From assembly GCA_002633005.1 (NCBI GenBank), contig NMRA01000165.1:529958-593957 (forward strand): a stretch of 64,000 nt of DNA, written 5' to 3'. The notes under the pieces were generated by a model. It was not told the origin of the DNA, did not search any database, and saw only the letters and a list, made by a program, of their open reading frames with translations. Made by a program: the position numbers and the translations under genes. How positions within the stretch are numbered: the stretch's first letter is position 1; every line of letters begins with the position of its first letter. Positions 37,290 to 48,613 of this stretch are shown here, piece after piece. Origin of the DNA: Phoronis australis (taxonomy: Eukaryota; Phoronida; Phoronidae).

Positions 37290-39135
37290 GTTTGCAGATT
37301 TATTTATCAATAGGCATTTTTTTTAATGAAATGCTTTGTGGTTATTACAGACGATTCGTGTTGTACTGTTAGTGATTGTTGCTTCCGTCTGGGCCATTCA
37401 GTGACCATAGATAGTCAGTGTGTCATGTTGAAAGTTTCAACGTGATAGTCACCGTGGTCTTTTTACACTAAATTGTCCCGAGAACACGAGCAAGAGAAAA
37501 TACACCCTGCTAACTTGTTCTAAGTTGTGCTTTTGTGTAATCAAATCTCTTACTTGGATTACCTGTTACCGGCTTTCTCCTTGCCATTTCAACTACAAAT
37601 ACCTTTCACTTAACTAAGTGACTTTGCAATCACGGTATTGACTATTGGCAGTATTCTTGTTTTACACTGTCTTTTCTTTGTAAAATTGTTGAGCTTCAGG
37701 CCATGTGAGTTCCAAAACTCAGAATGCTGCAGAAGTTGGCATACAATTATTTCAAAACAGCTATATATAAGTTCACCCATGTGCTTTTGTTGAATTTGGC
37801 TCAACTGCAAAGGCCAACCCTCAGCTGTTTGAGTTTACTGAATTAAAAATGCGAGGCTATTAACTCTGAACGATTACGCTGATATATTTACCCAGTGCTT
37901 ACTTTTAATTATGCTTTAGAACTTTTTTCTATGTTAATGTTTTGTGACAAAAATTTATTGATTCAGTTTTTTATTAGTTCACATTTGTGTTTGAAGGTAC
38001 AGCTGTCAAGGTGTTCTGTAACAATGAGGCATGTACAGAGAGCCAGTGGATGCACGCTGAGTGCTTTGACATGTGGGAGCAGTCTGTGCTGTCCTACCTT
38101 CGTTCTTGCGGAAGAGCACGGAGCTGGAGCGAAAAACAACGCCTACAAAACTTGTGGACAAAGAAAGGTTATGACCTGGCCTTCAAAGCATGTGACTGTA
38201 GATGTGGCAAGGGTCATATACGCAAAGATCTTAACTACGTGGCACCGCTGAGGTTTGAAGAAGTGCCAGAGAAGAAGCACAAAAGACACAAGAAGAAGAA
38301 TGACAAGCCAGTCGCAGTTGTGAGCCGGGGTCCTCCTGCACATGGGGGAGTCAATGAGAACAAGCCACCACTGCGTGTGCGCACCTGCAGTGTGTCCAGT
38401 ACCGGCTCCAGTCCGACCCGCTCAGACTGGGAGAGTCCATCATCAGCTGACACTCCACCAGTCACTCCTGAGACTCCAGTAGGCCTCTGCACTGACCGGT
38501 CAAAGTTCAACTTCATGTTGAAACTGCCGCAAAATTCTGCCAGCAGTATATTTCAGCGACGTACCAGTCTGTCTGGGTTCAACGTACTGCCTTTGCAGAA
38601 GCGCAACCCCTACCACATCAAGATGGAGGATGACAGTGGCTCAGACGACACACGTACCTTCATCCTGTCTATCCTGGGTATGTCAACAACAACCAGCATG
38701 CATTGCGTCCTCTGTGGAACCAACATGCCAATTTTCGACAACTACCCATTAATTGACGGCACATTTTTCCTCAGTCCTCTCCGCTACAACTCAAGTGTTC
38801 AAGCAAAGTATCATGGAAAGGCGCAGTACGTCAACGCTATATGCGTGTCCTGCTTGGAGGGAGGTCGCGACATCTGCTGCCGTAACTGTCGTAGCCGGTG
38901 GGATGGAAGCATGCTACAGCTAGGCGCAGTCTACTCCTACGACATCTTTGCTGCCATGCCATGTTGTCAGCGTCGGCTAACGTGCAAGAAGTGCAATCAT
39001 CTTTTGGCCAATAGGAACCAGGCTCGTTTTTTCTCAGAGTTCAGCCAGAGTATAAAATGTCCCAAGTGTAGAACGGAGGACTTTCACTTTGTCAGGCAGC
39101 TAAGCCAAATCTTTTACATCAAAGTGCCTATATAA
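37130..39135 (+). CDS. HECA: HECA (headcase homolog), two coding exons
   Basis: This encodes the headcase protein, a cytoplasmic regulator first known from Drosophila, where it maintains imaginal progenitors and acts in tracheal branching. Exons 37130-37289 and 37997-39135 join in phase 1 (CCA G|GT ACA) to give 432 residues; human HECA is about 543. The start MPLKNHNKG resembles the vertebrate MPNPKNSKG start. The N-terminal headcase domain contains VFCNNEACTESQWMHAECF, GRARSWSEKQ, WTKKGYDLAF and CDCRCGKGH. A short Ser/Pro-rich linker follows. The C-terminal domain carries CVLCGTNMPIFDNYPLIDGT, CVSCLEGG, RSRWDGS, CCQRRLTCKKC and CPKCRTEDFHFV, several CxxC pairs that could bind zinc. The intron donor is a weak GTTTGC, chosen because it alone restores the conserved frame. 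The long alanine-rich N-terminal insert of vertebrates is absent. Confidence 0.93.
37290..37996. other. HECA intron
   Basis: A 707-bp intron with no other feature recognised. Confidence 0.7.
37997..39135 (+). CDS. HECA: HECA coding exon 2 with stop
   Basis: The acceptor TTTGAAG leads to GT ACA GCT GTC, and the stop is TAA at 39133-39135. It contains nearly all conserved parts of the protein in a single exon. Confidence 0.93.
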
Positions 39136-40219
39136 AGGCTGACAACCTAAACAGTTTGTTAGATTGGTTGGCTGTGCTGATGCTTTGCAGGCTAACAGCT
39201 TTGTCAGGACTCTTGTTAAACTGTAATCAAACATGCAGTATATGAAAGTTTAAGTAGTGGAGTGGGTGGGACCTTGTTGCTGTCCCTGAATTAGAACAGG
39301 TTGTTTTGTCAAATCATTGTGCCCTGATTTCTCAGTTATCTTAATGCTTTGGATTATTGTTTTGATAGCACAGCTGAAGGTAGACAGCCCCTAGCTGCCA
39401 TCAGGTACAGGTGTCCCTACAACAGCAGGCTAGTGCGCCCCAAGGTGCAGATGTTATTGTACACCTTGTCTTTTGTATATGATCAGGGGGAACCACTTAC
39501 TTGTCAATCATTGTGGTTATTTGTCAATGGTTTTAGTTTTAATTACTTTTCACTAGTTGGCTTTGTATACACCAGGTTGGTTGTTTGCTGCAAGTCAGTA
39601 TAGGTATTATTTCTGCTGGTTGTTCTGTGCTAATTGTCTACAAATGTCTATGGTGTCGATTTGTGTTAAGTGCAGTCTCCCTTAGGCATTGGATTTATTT
39701 TGAGGAGGTAAAATGGTTGTCCTCTGTTCGTGACTGCCCTTGGTTGTGCAGACCATTTTTCATGCTGTTATTTTTATATAAACGTATCTTTTTGGCTGTT
39801 TATTATTGACTATTGTTTTATAAGGATGTACAACGTGGTGTAAAAGTGGAGGTTTCCAAGGTCAATGTTGTTAACAGGTTGGTAAAGGCTTGAATCTAGG
39901 GAAATTGTGCCATATAGTTTTTGAATCTCTGATTGAATGATTCTTTCTGCCATGAAGTTTCTGGAATTTTTATTGGCATTTGTGTATGGCTTCTGAAAGT
40001 GCTACCATTGATGAAGGTGTCTGATATTCTTATGGTTATGTGGCAACTGTACGTTTTCTTTTCTTGTTTAGTTTATTTTTCTAAGCTTAATTTTGGTAAG
40101 CTGGCGAGCTTCAATTTGTACGTTTCAGTTATGTGCATTACAATTCAATGATTGTATAAGTTAATTTTGCATACTTTCTCTCTCGTCGATTTTGGTGGTT
40201 CTTTGTGAGAAAAAATAAA
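39136..40219 (+). other. HECA: HECA 3' UTR
   Basis: A T-rich untranslated stretch of about 1.1 kb ends at the first AATAAA (40214-40219). The open frames inside have no recognisable content. Confidence 0.55.
40214..40219 (+). terminator. Polyadenylation signal AATAAA for HECA
   Basis: Canonical hexamer in GAAAAAATAAACAGC, the first seen downstream of the HECA stop. Confidence 0.5.
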
Positions 40220-40811
40220 CAGCTTTAAACAGTTATAGTAGCAAGAAAATATTTTTAACATGTTGTTCTCTGACGACCTTGCGCTATACATTTGAAGTGC
40301 AAAAGGATGTTTCGTGGTTATTCTTCCAAGTGAAATTATTTCTTTTTTCGCTTGGTAACATCACGTCATTTATTAAACAAATGAGTGTTTGCTGCAAATG
40401 TAAGTTAGTGAAAACCCGGTCAAGTTATAAATCGGGCTTTCTTGCAAATCTCAAGCTGTCTCTCAATGCCCGTTTCCAATGTCACCATTCCTGCACTCAG
40501 TGTGTGCCGGGTTCTTGTGCAAGGGAATAGCTGTAAATGTGCATTCACTTTTACCGATTTTTCTTTGAATAGCTGTCATAGAAGCTTGTTAAAAAAATAG
40601 TGAAGAATGAAACTGAACCTACTAAGGGGAGGAAACTAGCCGACCTAGTTTCAGTTCAGGCCTGCGGCCGAAAATTTTGAGCTACCTAAAGGTCAAAGAA
40701 ATTAACATGCGTAATTGGTTCTAGTTTGCGTCCAACTCAAGTGCTGCTGAAACCTATAAAACTCACTATTGAAGAAAAATCCCCTTGTGTCCGCATCGCG
40801 GTGTTTCGTTT

Positions 40812-41255
40812 CAAAAGCTATAGATACAAACTTAGCTAATGTATTATTTAACAAAGGTGCTTGGCACATTCATGACTTATACGCTAGGACTGCAGAATAG
40901 CACCATTGATGTTTACCACTTTGAGATGAAAGTCGTCAGTGCTATTTTTAGAATAACATGACGAATCTATCCCTGCTGAAAATTCAAGCCAAAACCCAAT
41001 TAGAATTGTTAACTGAAGCGCAAGTTTCAATTACCCCATTCCCTGCCAACACAATAGAGAGCCAGCTGGCTGGCCTGCCTCAGTTAAGATGGCATCATAA
41101 AATTCTNGTTTCAAAAGCTATAGATACAAACTTAGCTAATGTATTATTTAACAAAGGTGCTTGGCACATTCATGACTTATACGCTAGGACTGCAGAATAG
41201 CACCATTGATGTTTACCACTTTGAGATGAAAGTCGTCAGTGCTATTTTTAGAATA
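40812..41255 (+). repeat. About 145-bp exact duplication flanking a single N (41107)
   Basis: TTTCAAAAGCTATAGATACA and the following bases to GCTATTTTTAGAATAA occur at 40812-40958 and again from 41108 to 41255, identical by eye. The second copy starts directly after the N. Read as an assembly join. Confidence 0.8.
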
Positions 41256-42019
41256 ATCAGTATCTCGTTCGTCTGACAGGTCTATCGTTCTCGTGTCTGT
41301 GCATCAGTCTTTCGTTTGAGTTCACCCAGATGGCGTTGATGTTGCCTGCCGTTCGCTGGTACCCTTAGTAACAGGCTCGTCAATCTACCGCGGGCGCGTT
41401 GCCATAACTTAAATACTTGGAGAAACAAGCTTTTGGAGATGATTTAAAAGCAGAAGTGAAGAAATATTCTAATATGGTCCTAACCATAACAATTTGTGAT
41501 CGACAAAATTACATCGGGAATTCCCACACCGTATTCACTCAACAATAATTGTAATATGTTTTCTGTGCAGGCAGATGCTGGAAGTAGACGACAAAACGTA
41601 AACAAAGTCGAATCAGGTCAACTACCCCGTATTTGTAGGTCGGAGGCTCGCAAAAGTAATAGCTTACACCGAAGAGCACTGGTGGCCTTTCATCCTATTT
41701 GGTCCAGTTTTTTTACGCATATGATAGTGTACCAGCGTGACTTTGAAAACAGCACCCAAAGAAATTCTTATTATCAATGAAGATGATTTTTATCAAACAC
41801 TGAAAACTTTTAATTCGAGAAATCCAGTTCGTCTTGGCGACATGATGGCGTAATCCCGAATAATGTTGAGACCGGCAACTAAAGAGGACAATTAAGCAGC
41901 AGTGAGGGGTTATGACGGCAAGAGAAATCTTCCAAGCAACGGAATTCACAATGCAACAAATTCCGAGAAACTCGCTCTATAGCCGTCCCGATAAGTGTAT
42001 TGCTCACATGACGCACCAA

Positions 42020-42290
42020 ACTTTATTAAAGCCGGTCTCGCCGGATGAAAAATTGGCCAATAGGTGACGCAATATTTCATGGCGCCGAAAGCCGTCGCTA
42101 AAGATCGATCCACAATTTAGCAGCAGAATAACGGTAGAACGCCATTTTTCCAACGCCGTTAAATAATTTAGTTTACTCAAAGAAACTGAAGTTTTTAGTG
42201 AGACTAATTTTGTGTCAGATTTTATCTTTACCACTTTTTTACCTACATCAGCGACAAAGCTGTATATTTAGTATACAGCTTTGTACCAAG
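42020..42290 (-). mobile_element. Truncated copy of the fold-back family
   Basis: On the minus strand this reads from the palindromic end (42254-42284, ACAAAGCTGTATA / TATACAGCTTTGT) through TGACACAAAATTAGTCTCAC-type sequence to a CTATTGGCCA segment, as at 7028-7290. The inner part of the arm is missing. Confidence 0.7.
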
Positions 42291-43319
42291 TTTGGGGTGA
42301 TACTCAGCTATTTTTCGGCAAAGATGCCGCTGAAATATTAGTTTACCTTTAGTACATTTATTTTCAACATGCCTGCAGCCCGTATTATACGCAGTACAAA
42401 GTTACGTGATTTACATCACCTCTTCTTTTACCAGCTGTTAACAGTCACATACATGTACGTAGCACTTTTTAAACTGTCCACGTCAAATTGTGAGGACCCT
42501 TCGTAGCTTTATGAGCTATTAAATTTGATCACACGGGTCTAGTTTCACAGCCGGTCAGTGGAGTTTGGTTGTGCAGGATCATTCTGCTCTTGGCGAATTC
42601 TTTTTGCTCTGCTATTCTTACAGCGACTACAGCCAAAGTAATCATGTTATCATAATAATCAAAACGATTCTGTGGAGTGTCATGAAGTGTTATGGCTATC
42701 CTGTTGGAAAACATACTTTGAAGGTTAAGACTTTATGAAAAATTTTCAAATGTAGCTAACTTGTGAATCCCCTATATCAGTAATGGCTGACTGGATTCTT
42801 AAGAAACTTTCAGATACCATACTTTAAACACTGATCTCCAAAACCCCTTTACGAATTGTTTTTACAGTGATGCACTTTTGCATGAGCTGGCCGGGTGTCA
42901 TGCACTAGGGCTATAGTGATTTGTAAACGAAAAAATAAAAAGCAACGAAGTGGTGACGTAACGTGAACTCTAATAGTGTTTCATCTTGAACCTTTATGTC
43001 AAATGAAATTTGGTCATGATAGCGTTGTTTTCCTATGATTGCATCTTTTCTCTTTATGACTGAGTACTACATAAAAGACTTGGTCACGGTACCAATCAAG
43101 AAGAGCAGAAATTAAATTCTACGTGCTTTCTGATTAAAAATGTAAACTTTTTAGTTGATTTTTTATAGTTCATTGGATATTTAGAGACACACAGAGACTT
43201 TTCGACAAAGCCGTGTACATTTTTTGTCACTTTATTTTGTCACAAGGAACAAGTTCGTATTATGAGAGAAAGAAGTGGTGGAATAAGACGATAGCGACGT
43301 AACTTGGACACACAGGCAA

Positions 43320-43740
43320 ATAGATCAGAAACATGATTAAACAGCCAGAAACATACAGGTATTCTAAACAACTCAGAAACACATGTAAACAGTTAGAAAC
43401 GTGGATATTCTAAACACATCAAAAACAGCTCAACAGCTGAGAGATGTAGGTCTTATGAATAACTCTGAAACCTAGGCAAACTTAAGCACTCTAAACATCC
43501 CAAAGACATAGGTAAACAGTGTAGGCATTCTAAACAATTAAGTAACATAACCAAACAATCATATGGGCGGAGCAGCACTGAAAAAATTGGGGCTATAGAC
43601 CCTCAGCCCCCCTATGGTGCTCCGCCCATGAATCAGAAATTGACTAAATAACTGTGAAACAGTCTATATAGTAGGTAAATAGACAGAAATGGTGGGTATT
43701 CAATCTAAGAAATTCAGAAACATAAGTAGGCCTATCATAA
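43320..43740. repeat. Degenerate tandem repeat, AAC..TCAGAAACATAGGTAAACAG type
   Basis: Roughly ten irregular units of 26-40 bp share CAGAAACAT, GTAAACAG and TATTCTAAAC. A MITE (43562-43630) interrupts the array. Confidence 0.6.
43562..43630. mobile_element. CATGGGCGG-family MITE, shortest copy, TSD AATCA
   Basis: A 69-bp hairpin with ends ATGGGCGGAGCA and TGCTCCGCCCAT, and AATCA at 43557-43561 and 43631-43635. Confidence 0.8.
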
Positions 43741-43809
43741 AACAAAAGGGGTACGTTCAATAACGCTAGGATCTCGCTGGAAAAACAAGACTTCGCGAGA
43801 TTACGTGAA

Positions 43810-44290
43810 ATGTTACCATACATTTTAAATGAGAACATGTGGTTTGGGCTGGATTTTCCTAGCCGCGAGAAAACTACTGAACTCTACCCAGATTTGCGTT
43901 CACTGTCCAGAGCTGCCATCTATTCGACAGAGTGCAAACGCGAACTTGTTGAAGATTGGGGGCGGCATTGGTGCCTAATATGTACAAAATGTCGGGTGAG
44001 CACTAGTGTTAGTCATTGGAATTGTGGGAAGTATTCCGTCATGCAAAACGTTGAAAAAAGAGTGCCCGCGTGACGGAAAAATGGCAAAGCACAACGTAAA
44101 AGAAACATCGGGTCATAGAACCGACCATGAAATAATTACACTGACGTCGAAGAAGATGGGAGAAATAAGTGACACAACATTCAACAACGAATATAAACAA
44201 ATTAATCACGACACAACAAAAGAAATGAATAATGTACGACATTTTGAGAAAATTATTTGCAAAATACAAAAGAACGTCTTTTGTCGTTGA
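43810..44290 (+). other. Possible unrecognised exons upstream of the orphan gene
   Basis: Two open frames adjoin here. One (43810-44073) includes KTTELYPDLRSLSRAAIY and is followed at 43995 by a GTGAGC donor-like site. The other (44006-44290) is lysine-rich like the gene that follows at 44551. Neither has a known domain. A stop at 44518-44520 separates them from the next ATG, so any link would need splicing. Confidence 0.25.
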
Positions 44291-44550
44291 TTTCCGGCAT
44301 CGTTTCTCATAACCCGAATAACTTAAGTGACGTGAGATTACGTGTCATAACAATGCGAAAAGAACAATTGGCTAACCGATTGCGTAACATCATGGTGGTT
44401 CATGAGAGGTTTTGCTGATGAAGATCGGTACACAGTGTACACACTTTCCGGAAAACCAATGATATTCAGAGAGAATAGTTTAAGTGATAGATCCTTGTCA
44501 ATCGCCGTCACCGAAGCTGAAGTGAGAATCTAGGAAGGACGAAGCAGACC

Positions 44551-47512
44551 ATGGTGCAAATACAAGAAATTCACTCCCCTAAAGCACCGCGCAGTAAAGA
44601 GAAAGGGCGGCCATCTACGAAAATCGAAATTGGTAACAATAATAAAAAGACGCATGTGCCATCTACTGCAGAAACAAAAGATGGTACAGGATGCAGAGAT
44701 ATAGGTCTGTGCAATGGCTGCACCAAAGGGTACTGCTGCAAAAACAAACGAAAAGGAGCAAAGGCCACTGAAGAAAATATAGCAACTGACGAGAAAGGTA
44801 AAGCGAAAAAACGTGATAAAGAAAACGTTAATCACGAAAACACTGAAGACAAATGTGCGGAAAAAATAGCTGATCACATCCGAAGGTCAACAGCAGAACT
44901 TGTGCTCTTTTTTGACCGACAAGGTAATAAAAATGGACCACGTGCCGGGACCAGACCAAGGGTTGAACAGAGAAAAGCTAGGGACGCATCTCTAGCTAAG
45001 AGTGAAAAGTTGCTTAGGACGGAATGCGACTCCAACAAGGAGCAGAAATCAAAGTCGGCAGAAGAGGTGGTTCAGCGACCTAAGAGTGCTCACGACATCA
45101 AAAACAAGTCGTTGAAAAATTCCACAAAGGAACAAAGAGCTAAAGGTAAATTAATGAAAAAGCAAAGTGGCGCCCCCAAAAAGTTAATGAATGAAACCTT
45201 CCACAATAAGTCTGAGAGAACTAATAAAGATCATCTCAATTCGGTGAGAAACAAATCGCCAGAAGATCTTGACGTTCACAAAAAGAAAGAAGTGGCGAGT
45301 GCACTCGACAAGAATGGAAAAGAGAAAAATTCGATTGGAAAGGTGTCGCATAACGTAACTTCGAGGAAGAATGAAGGCATGTCTAAAATTCGATCGCGAA
45401 AAAACACCAAGCTGGCGACAATGCACACGAAAAGACGATTACAAACTCCGTCAAACACAAACAAAACGAAAACAGGCAAACAAATCAAAGTTGAGAAATG
45501 CAGTGAAATGGAAACATTCAAGTGCAATTCAGAACACGAGAAATGTGTCCAGAAAGACAAGAAAGAAAATTCTCCCTTTTCTACGAACGCAAATTTCGAA
45601 ACAAAAACTTATGGACCACAAAATAGGGTCAAAAACATCAGTTCGCGTTTGTCACTATGTTCACTGGCCATTGCTTTCAATAAGCTAAACAAAAAGTGGG
45701 CGGCAAATTCTTCCAAAACAAACGCTACTTCAGAGAAAAATATGAAGCCTGAAGAGGGCACTACAAGGACAGTGAACAAAGCTCACCAGAAAAAGACTTC
45801 ATCTCGAAACAATTCGGCAAACAGAAAGGAGAGAGGAAACCAAGACCTCAACACCTTCAAGCCTTGGTCAAAGTATAGAGAAGTGAAGACCACGGATCAA
45901 AAACAAAGAGTCATCGATGAGCTGGTTCAGAAATTTGAAGATAAAAGAACCAAAATACCTTCGAAGCCTGCAAACAACTCTGCAAAGAAAATGAATCAAA
46001 CACAAGCTTCTGGTAAAGACGATTCTCTAAAAGGACCAAACGAATCGCCAAATAGCACAAAGAACAATTACCTAAAGCACACGTCACTTCCAGCCAGACA
46101 ATCTCCTCTAAAGAACCAAACAAAAACTAGAGGAAAGGAAACAGAAACCAAATTAGTTACTGTGAACAATAATAAACACATTGATGATAGTAGACCAGTC
46201 CGTCAGGTCGTACCACGAGGACGAATCACTAGTGCACCGCCTCACCTGGCAACCAATCTAAACGCCTCAGCCAATCAGCATGGAAAGCATCAGATTCTTC
46301 AAAGCAACAGCCCCGCGAAAACAGAATCCCCACCAAGACATTTTACGCCTCACAACAGTCCAATCAGGCCATTCGGTCCTCAAGCACCCAAAAGTGCCGC
46401 TGGGAACATGCACTCACCAAACTTCGACAGAAGTGCAGCACATAGACCTATGCTTGGCCGTCAACCTGTCCCAATCTTGAACAATTCCCCTGCAAAAAAT
46501 AAGATGCATCCTTTGGATAATGTCCATAACACCATTAACTATCCCGGTCCGACGAATATGACCGCCATGAGGCGTTCTATAACAGAGCTGTCAAAACTCT
46601 TTGGTAAGTTGAAACAGCCACCGAGAAAGGGAGAATTATCTCAAAAACGCGTTCCGCAAACAAGTGCGTCACCTGTTCAAAAGCGGAACACGCGTGGACA
46701 AATTCAGGGCCAAGGTCAAGGCCAAGTTCAAAGTTGCGTGGATTCAACAGAGTTAATGCAACATTTCAGCAAGTTAGCCCAACAAAAGCAAAAAAGGCGT
46801 TTCATTCCATCACCAAAGACCCCAAGAGGTCAAGTGAAGCAAAAATCGTCACAGAAAAGTCCAAAATCAATTACTGATTTGGTCAAACTTTTTGACCCCA
46901 GCTCAAAACCTAAAAGAAAAGTTGATACGAGCAAGGGTACTAGAAGCCAAAACCAATCACCTAATGCTACAGGAATGCTTAATATTAGCGCTTCGGCAAG
47001 CACTGCTTCAAAAAGAAGAGACGAAATGGCAAAAAAGAAGAAAGGCAAAAAGAAAGGTGGAGGCAAAAAGAAGGGGAAAAAGGGAAGCAAAAAAGGGGAC
47101 AAGAAGGGAGCCAAAAAAGGGGACAAGAAAGGAGCGAAAACGGGTGGTGACATGGGTGGACCAAGGCGTGGCCCGGGAAGTCCGCCGCGGGGTGCGCCGC
47201 GGGGTCCTAAAGGAAAACGAGCTTCAAAGTCAAAAAGGGACGTGAACTTCAACCCAAGGAAAGGTATGAAGAAGGGTGGTAGAAACAAAATACCTGGAAA
47301 GAAAGGCAAAAGAGGTTCCAAGTCATCTGATGGCAGCTGTAAAAGAAAGTGTTGCAAAAAGCGCCGACCCTGTCGACCGTGCCCTGATACAGTTAAAGTA
47401 CTGTCGGATTTACAAGGGCTGAAAGAACGAGTTGCCAGTGTTGCCGCTAAAACAACTCCTCTCGTGCAACAGAATATAGCGGATATAGTGCCAGCGGACG
47501 AGTGCGCCAGAC
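44551..47512 (+). CDS. Orphan protein coding exon 1
   Basis: A 2.96 kb exon. The frame runs 44 bases past the GTAAGT donor to a TAA at 47554-47556, but splicing at GCCAGA C|GTAAGT restores DECARPCAKPCC, which continues the cysteine pattern. Confidence 0.85.
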
Positions 47513-48507
47513 GTAAGTTTCCCAGCTTTTTACAACGTGTAAAACTTCAGACATAAACGTGTTGAGTTCAATAATTTATTTCAAGTTTTAATTTCCTAAC
47601 ATTTATTTTCAGAGTTCTACACCTTACAATTCTTTCCAAATCAGTGATCTTCCATGCCCATTTATGGGTAAATCAACACCCGGAGATGAATTAATGTTTA
47701 CTCGAACATAGTTATTAAACCCCACCACCACCAGCACCATCACCACCACCACCGCAAATATCATTCAGCATGATATAATGAATGTTTGTTTCTGATATTC
47801 GACTTGACAACTTTTATGTTGCAGCATGCGCAAAGCCGTGTTGTCAGCGCCAGCGTGGGTTTTGCCGCTGCGGGGAATGTCGATCGGTCGACAGTGGAAT
47901 TTCGAAGAAGAACAACGAAGCCTTCAACGACAGCAACAGCAGCGAACAGAACTCGTCTTCAAACAGGAAAGATGACGAAGTCACAGGGAGAGGATCGTGT
48001 GGCAGATGTGGTAAAACCTTCAAATACTCAAGTGGGGTTGACGAAGAGGGTCATCTATCGTCGTACGTATATGACTTAGTTGTGGCGTTATGCGGCCGTC
48101 GCATCGAAGAAGCCATGATCCGTGTCATACCTGCGGCCAGAGATCGCATGCTCGACATCTGCACAGGATGCGGCAAGCCCTACTTCACCGGACGGTGCTG
48201 TCCGGCACGTGCACCAGGTCAGTGTTGTTGTAATGGTGCATCGTTGCCGTGTGGTGATTGCAAGACGCCTTGCTTTGACCCGATGCCGCCGTGTTGCTGT
48301 GAACCCTCCTGCGGTCCTCCTTGTGGTGGCGGAGGTTGTGGAGGTGGAATGGGTGCCATGTGGTCTACCCAGATGGCGTCAATGCCTCCCACAATGGGCT
48401 ACCCGAGGCTGCTAAGCAATCCAGGAGACTTTGCCAGGGAAAGAGTGTTCCAAGCGCTTCAAGGAAAAATTCAGAAAATACTTTATAAAAACATGCTGAA
48501 AGGCTAA
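44551..48507 (+). CDS. Unrecognised large Lys-rich protein with Cys-rich C-terminus (two exons)
   Basis: Exon 1 is 44551-47512 and exon 2 is 47825-48507, joined in phase 1 by GTAAGT and TTATGTTGCAG, giving about 1,214 residues. The start is firm: ATG in a strong context (GACCATGG), with an in-frame stop 30 bases upstream. Residues 1-900 are very rich in Lys, Asn, Ser and Thr and mostly predicted disordered. They include CRDIGLCNGC at about 48-57, many SPxK/SPxR-type sites, a KKG-repeat block (about 827-865) and a PRRGPGSPPRGAPRG stretch. A short motif recurs: STAELVLFF (113), IDELVQKF (455), SITELSKLF (676), STELMQHF (732) and SITDLVKLF (773). At about 929 the composition shifts to CKRKCCKKRRPCRPC. 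The second exon carries 24-25 cysteines in pairs and triplets, an alpha-helical middle (SSYVYDLVVALCGRRIEEAM) and a GGGGCGGGM run. The function is unknown. The composition would fit a sperm chromatin, ciliary or structural matrix protein, but no family was recognised. Confidence 0.85.
47513..47824. other. Orphan gene intron with (CCA)n microsatellite
   Basis: A 312-bp intron. Positions about 47720-47756 hold a CCACCACCACC-type trinucleotide run. Confidence 0.75.
47825..48507 (+). CDS. Orphan protein coding exon 2 with stop
   Basis: The acceptor TTATGTTGCAG leads to CA TGC GCA AAG CCG TGT TGT, and the stop is TAA at 48505-48507. The Cys-rich tail ends in an amphipathic-looking stretch (VFQALQGKIQKILYKNMLKG). 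Confidence 0.85.
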
Positions 48508-48607
48508 AAGACGCTTCGAGATCTAAAAATAATTTTATCTTTATTGTGCAAAAACGCATTATTTTCTTGTTTTTCCTCTTCGCTGGAACTTCCTTGTGCT
48601 GTAATTA

Positions 48608-48613
48608 AATAAA
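48608..48613 (+). terminator. Polyadenylation signal AATAAA for the orphan gene
   Basis: Canonical hexamer (ATTAAATAAAG) about 100 bp after the stop codon. Confidence 0.65.

Larger units (their letters stand above)
40220..43320. other. HECA to orphan-gene spacer
   Basis: Apart from the duplication around the N and the fold-back fragment at 42020-42290, no gene or RNA was recognised. An open frame at 41496-41780 follows a possible acceptor (TTTTCTGTGCAG, ending 41571) but has no recognisable domain. Confidence 0.4.

Noticed and set aside
39349-40530. Several open frames after HECA
   Set aside because: They lie in the T-rich 3' UTR and just past it, and encode hydrophobic low-complexity peptides without homology.
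43320-43740. Possible CRISPR-like array
   Set aside because: Units are irregular in length and sequence, spacers are not unique, and the DNA is animal nuclear.
46830-47357. 175-codon minus-strand frame rich in Pro and Phe
   Set aside because: It is the complement of the KKG-repeat block of the orphan gene; its composition is a mirror of Lys/Gly codons.
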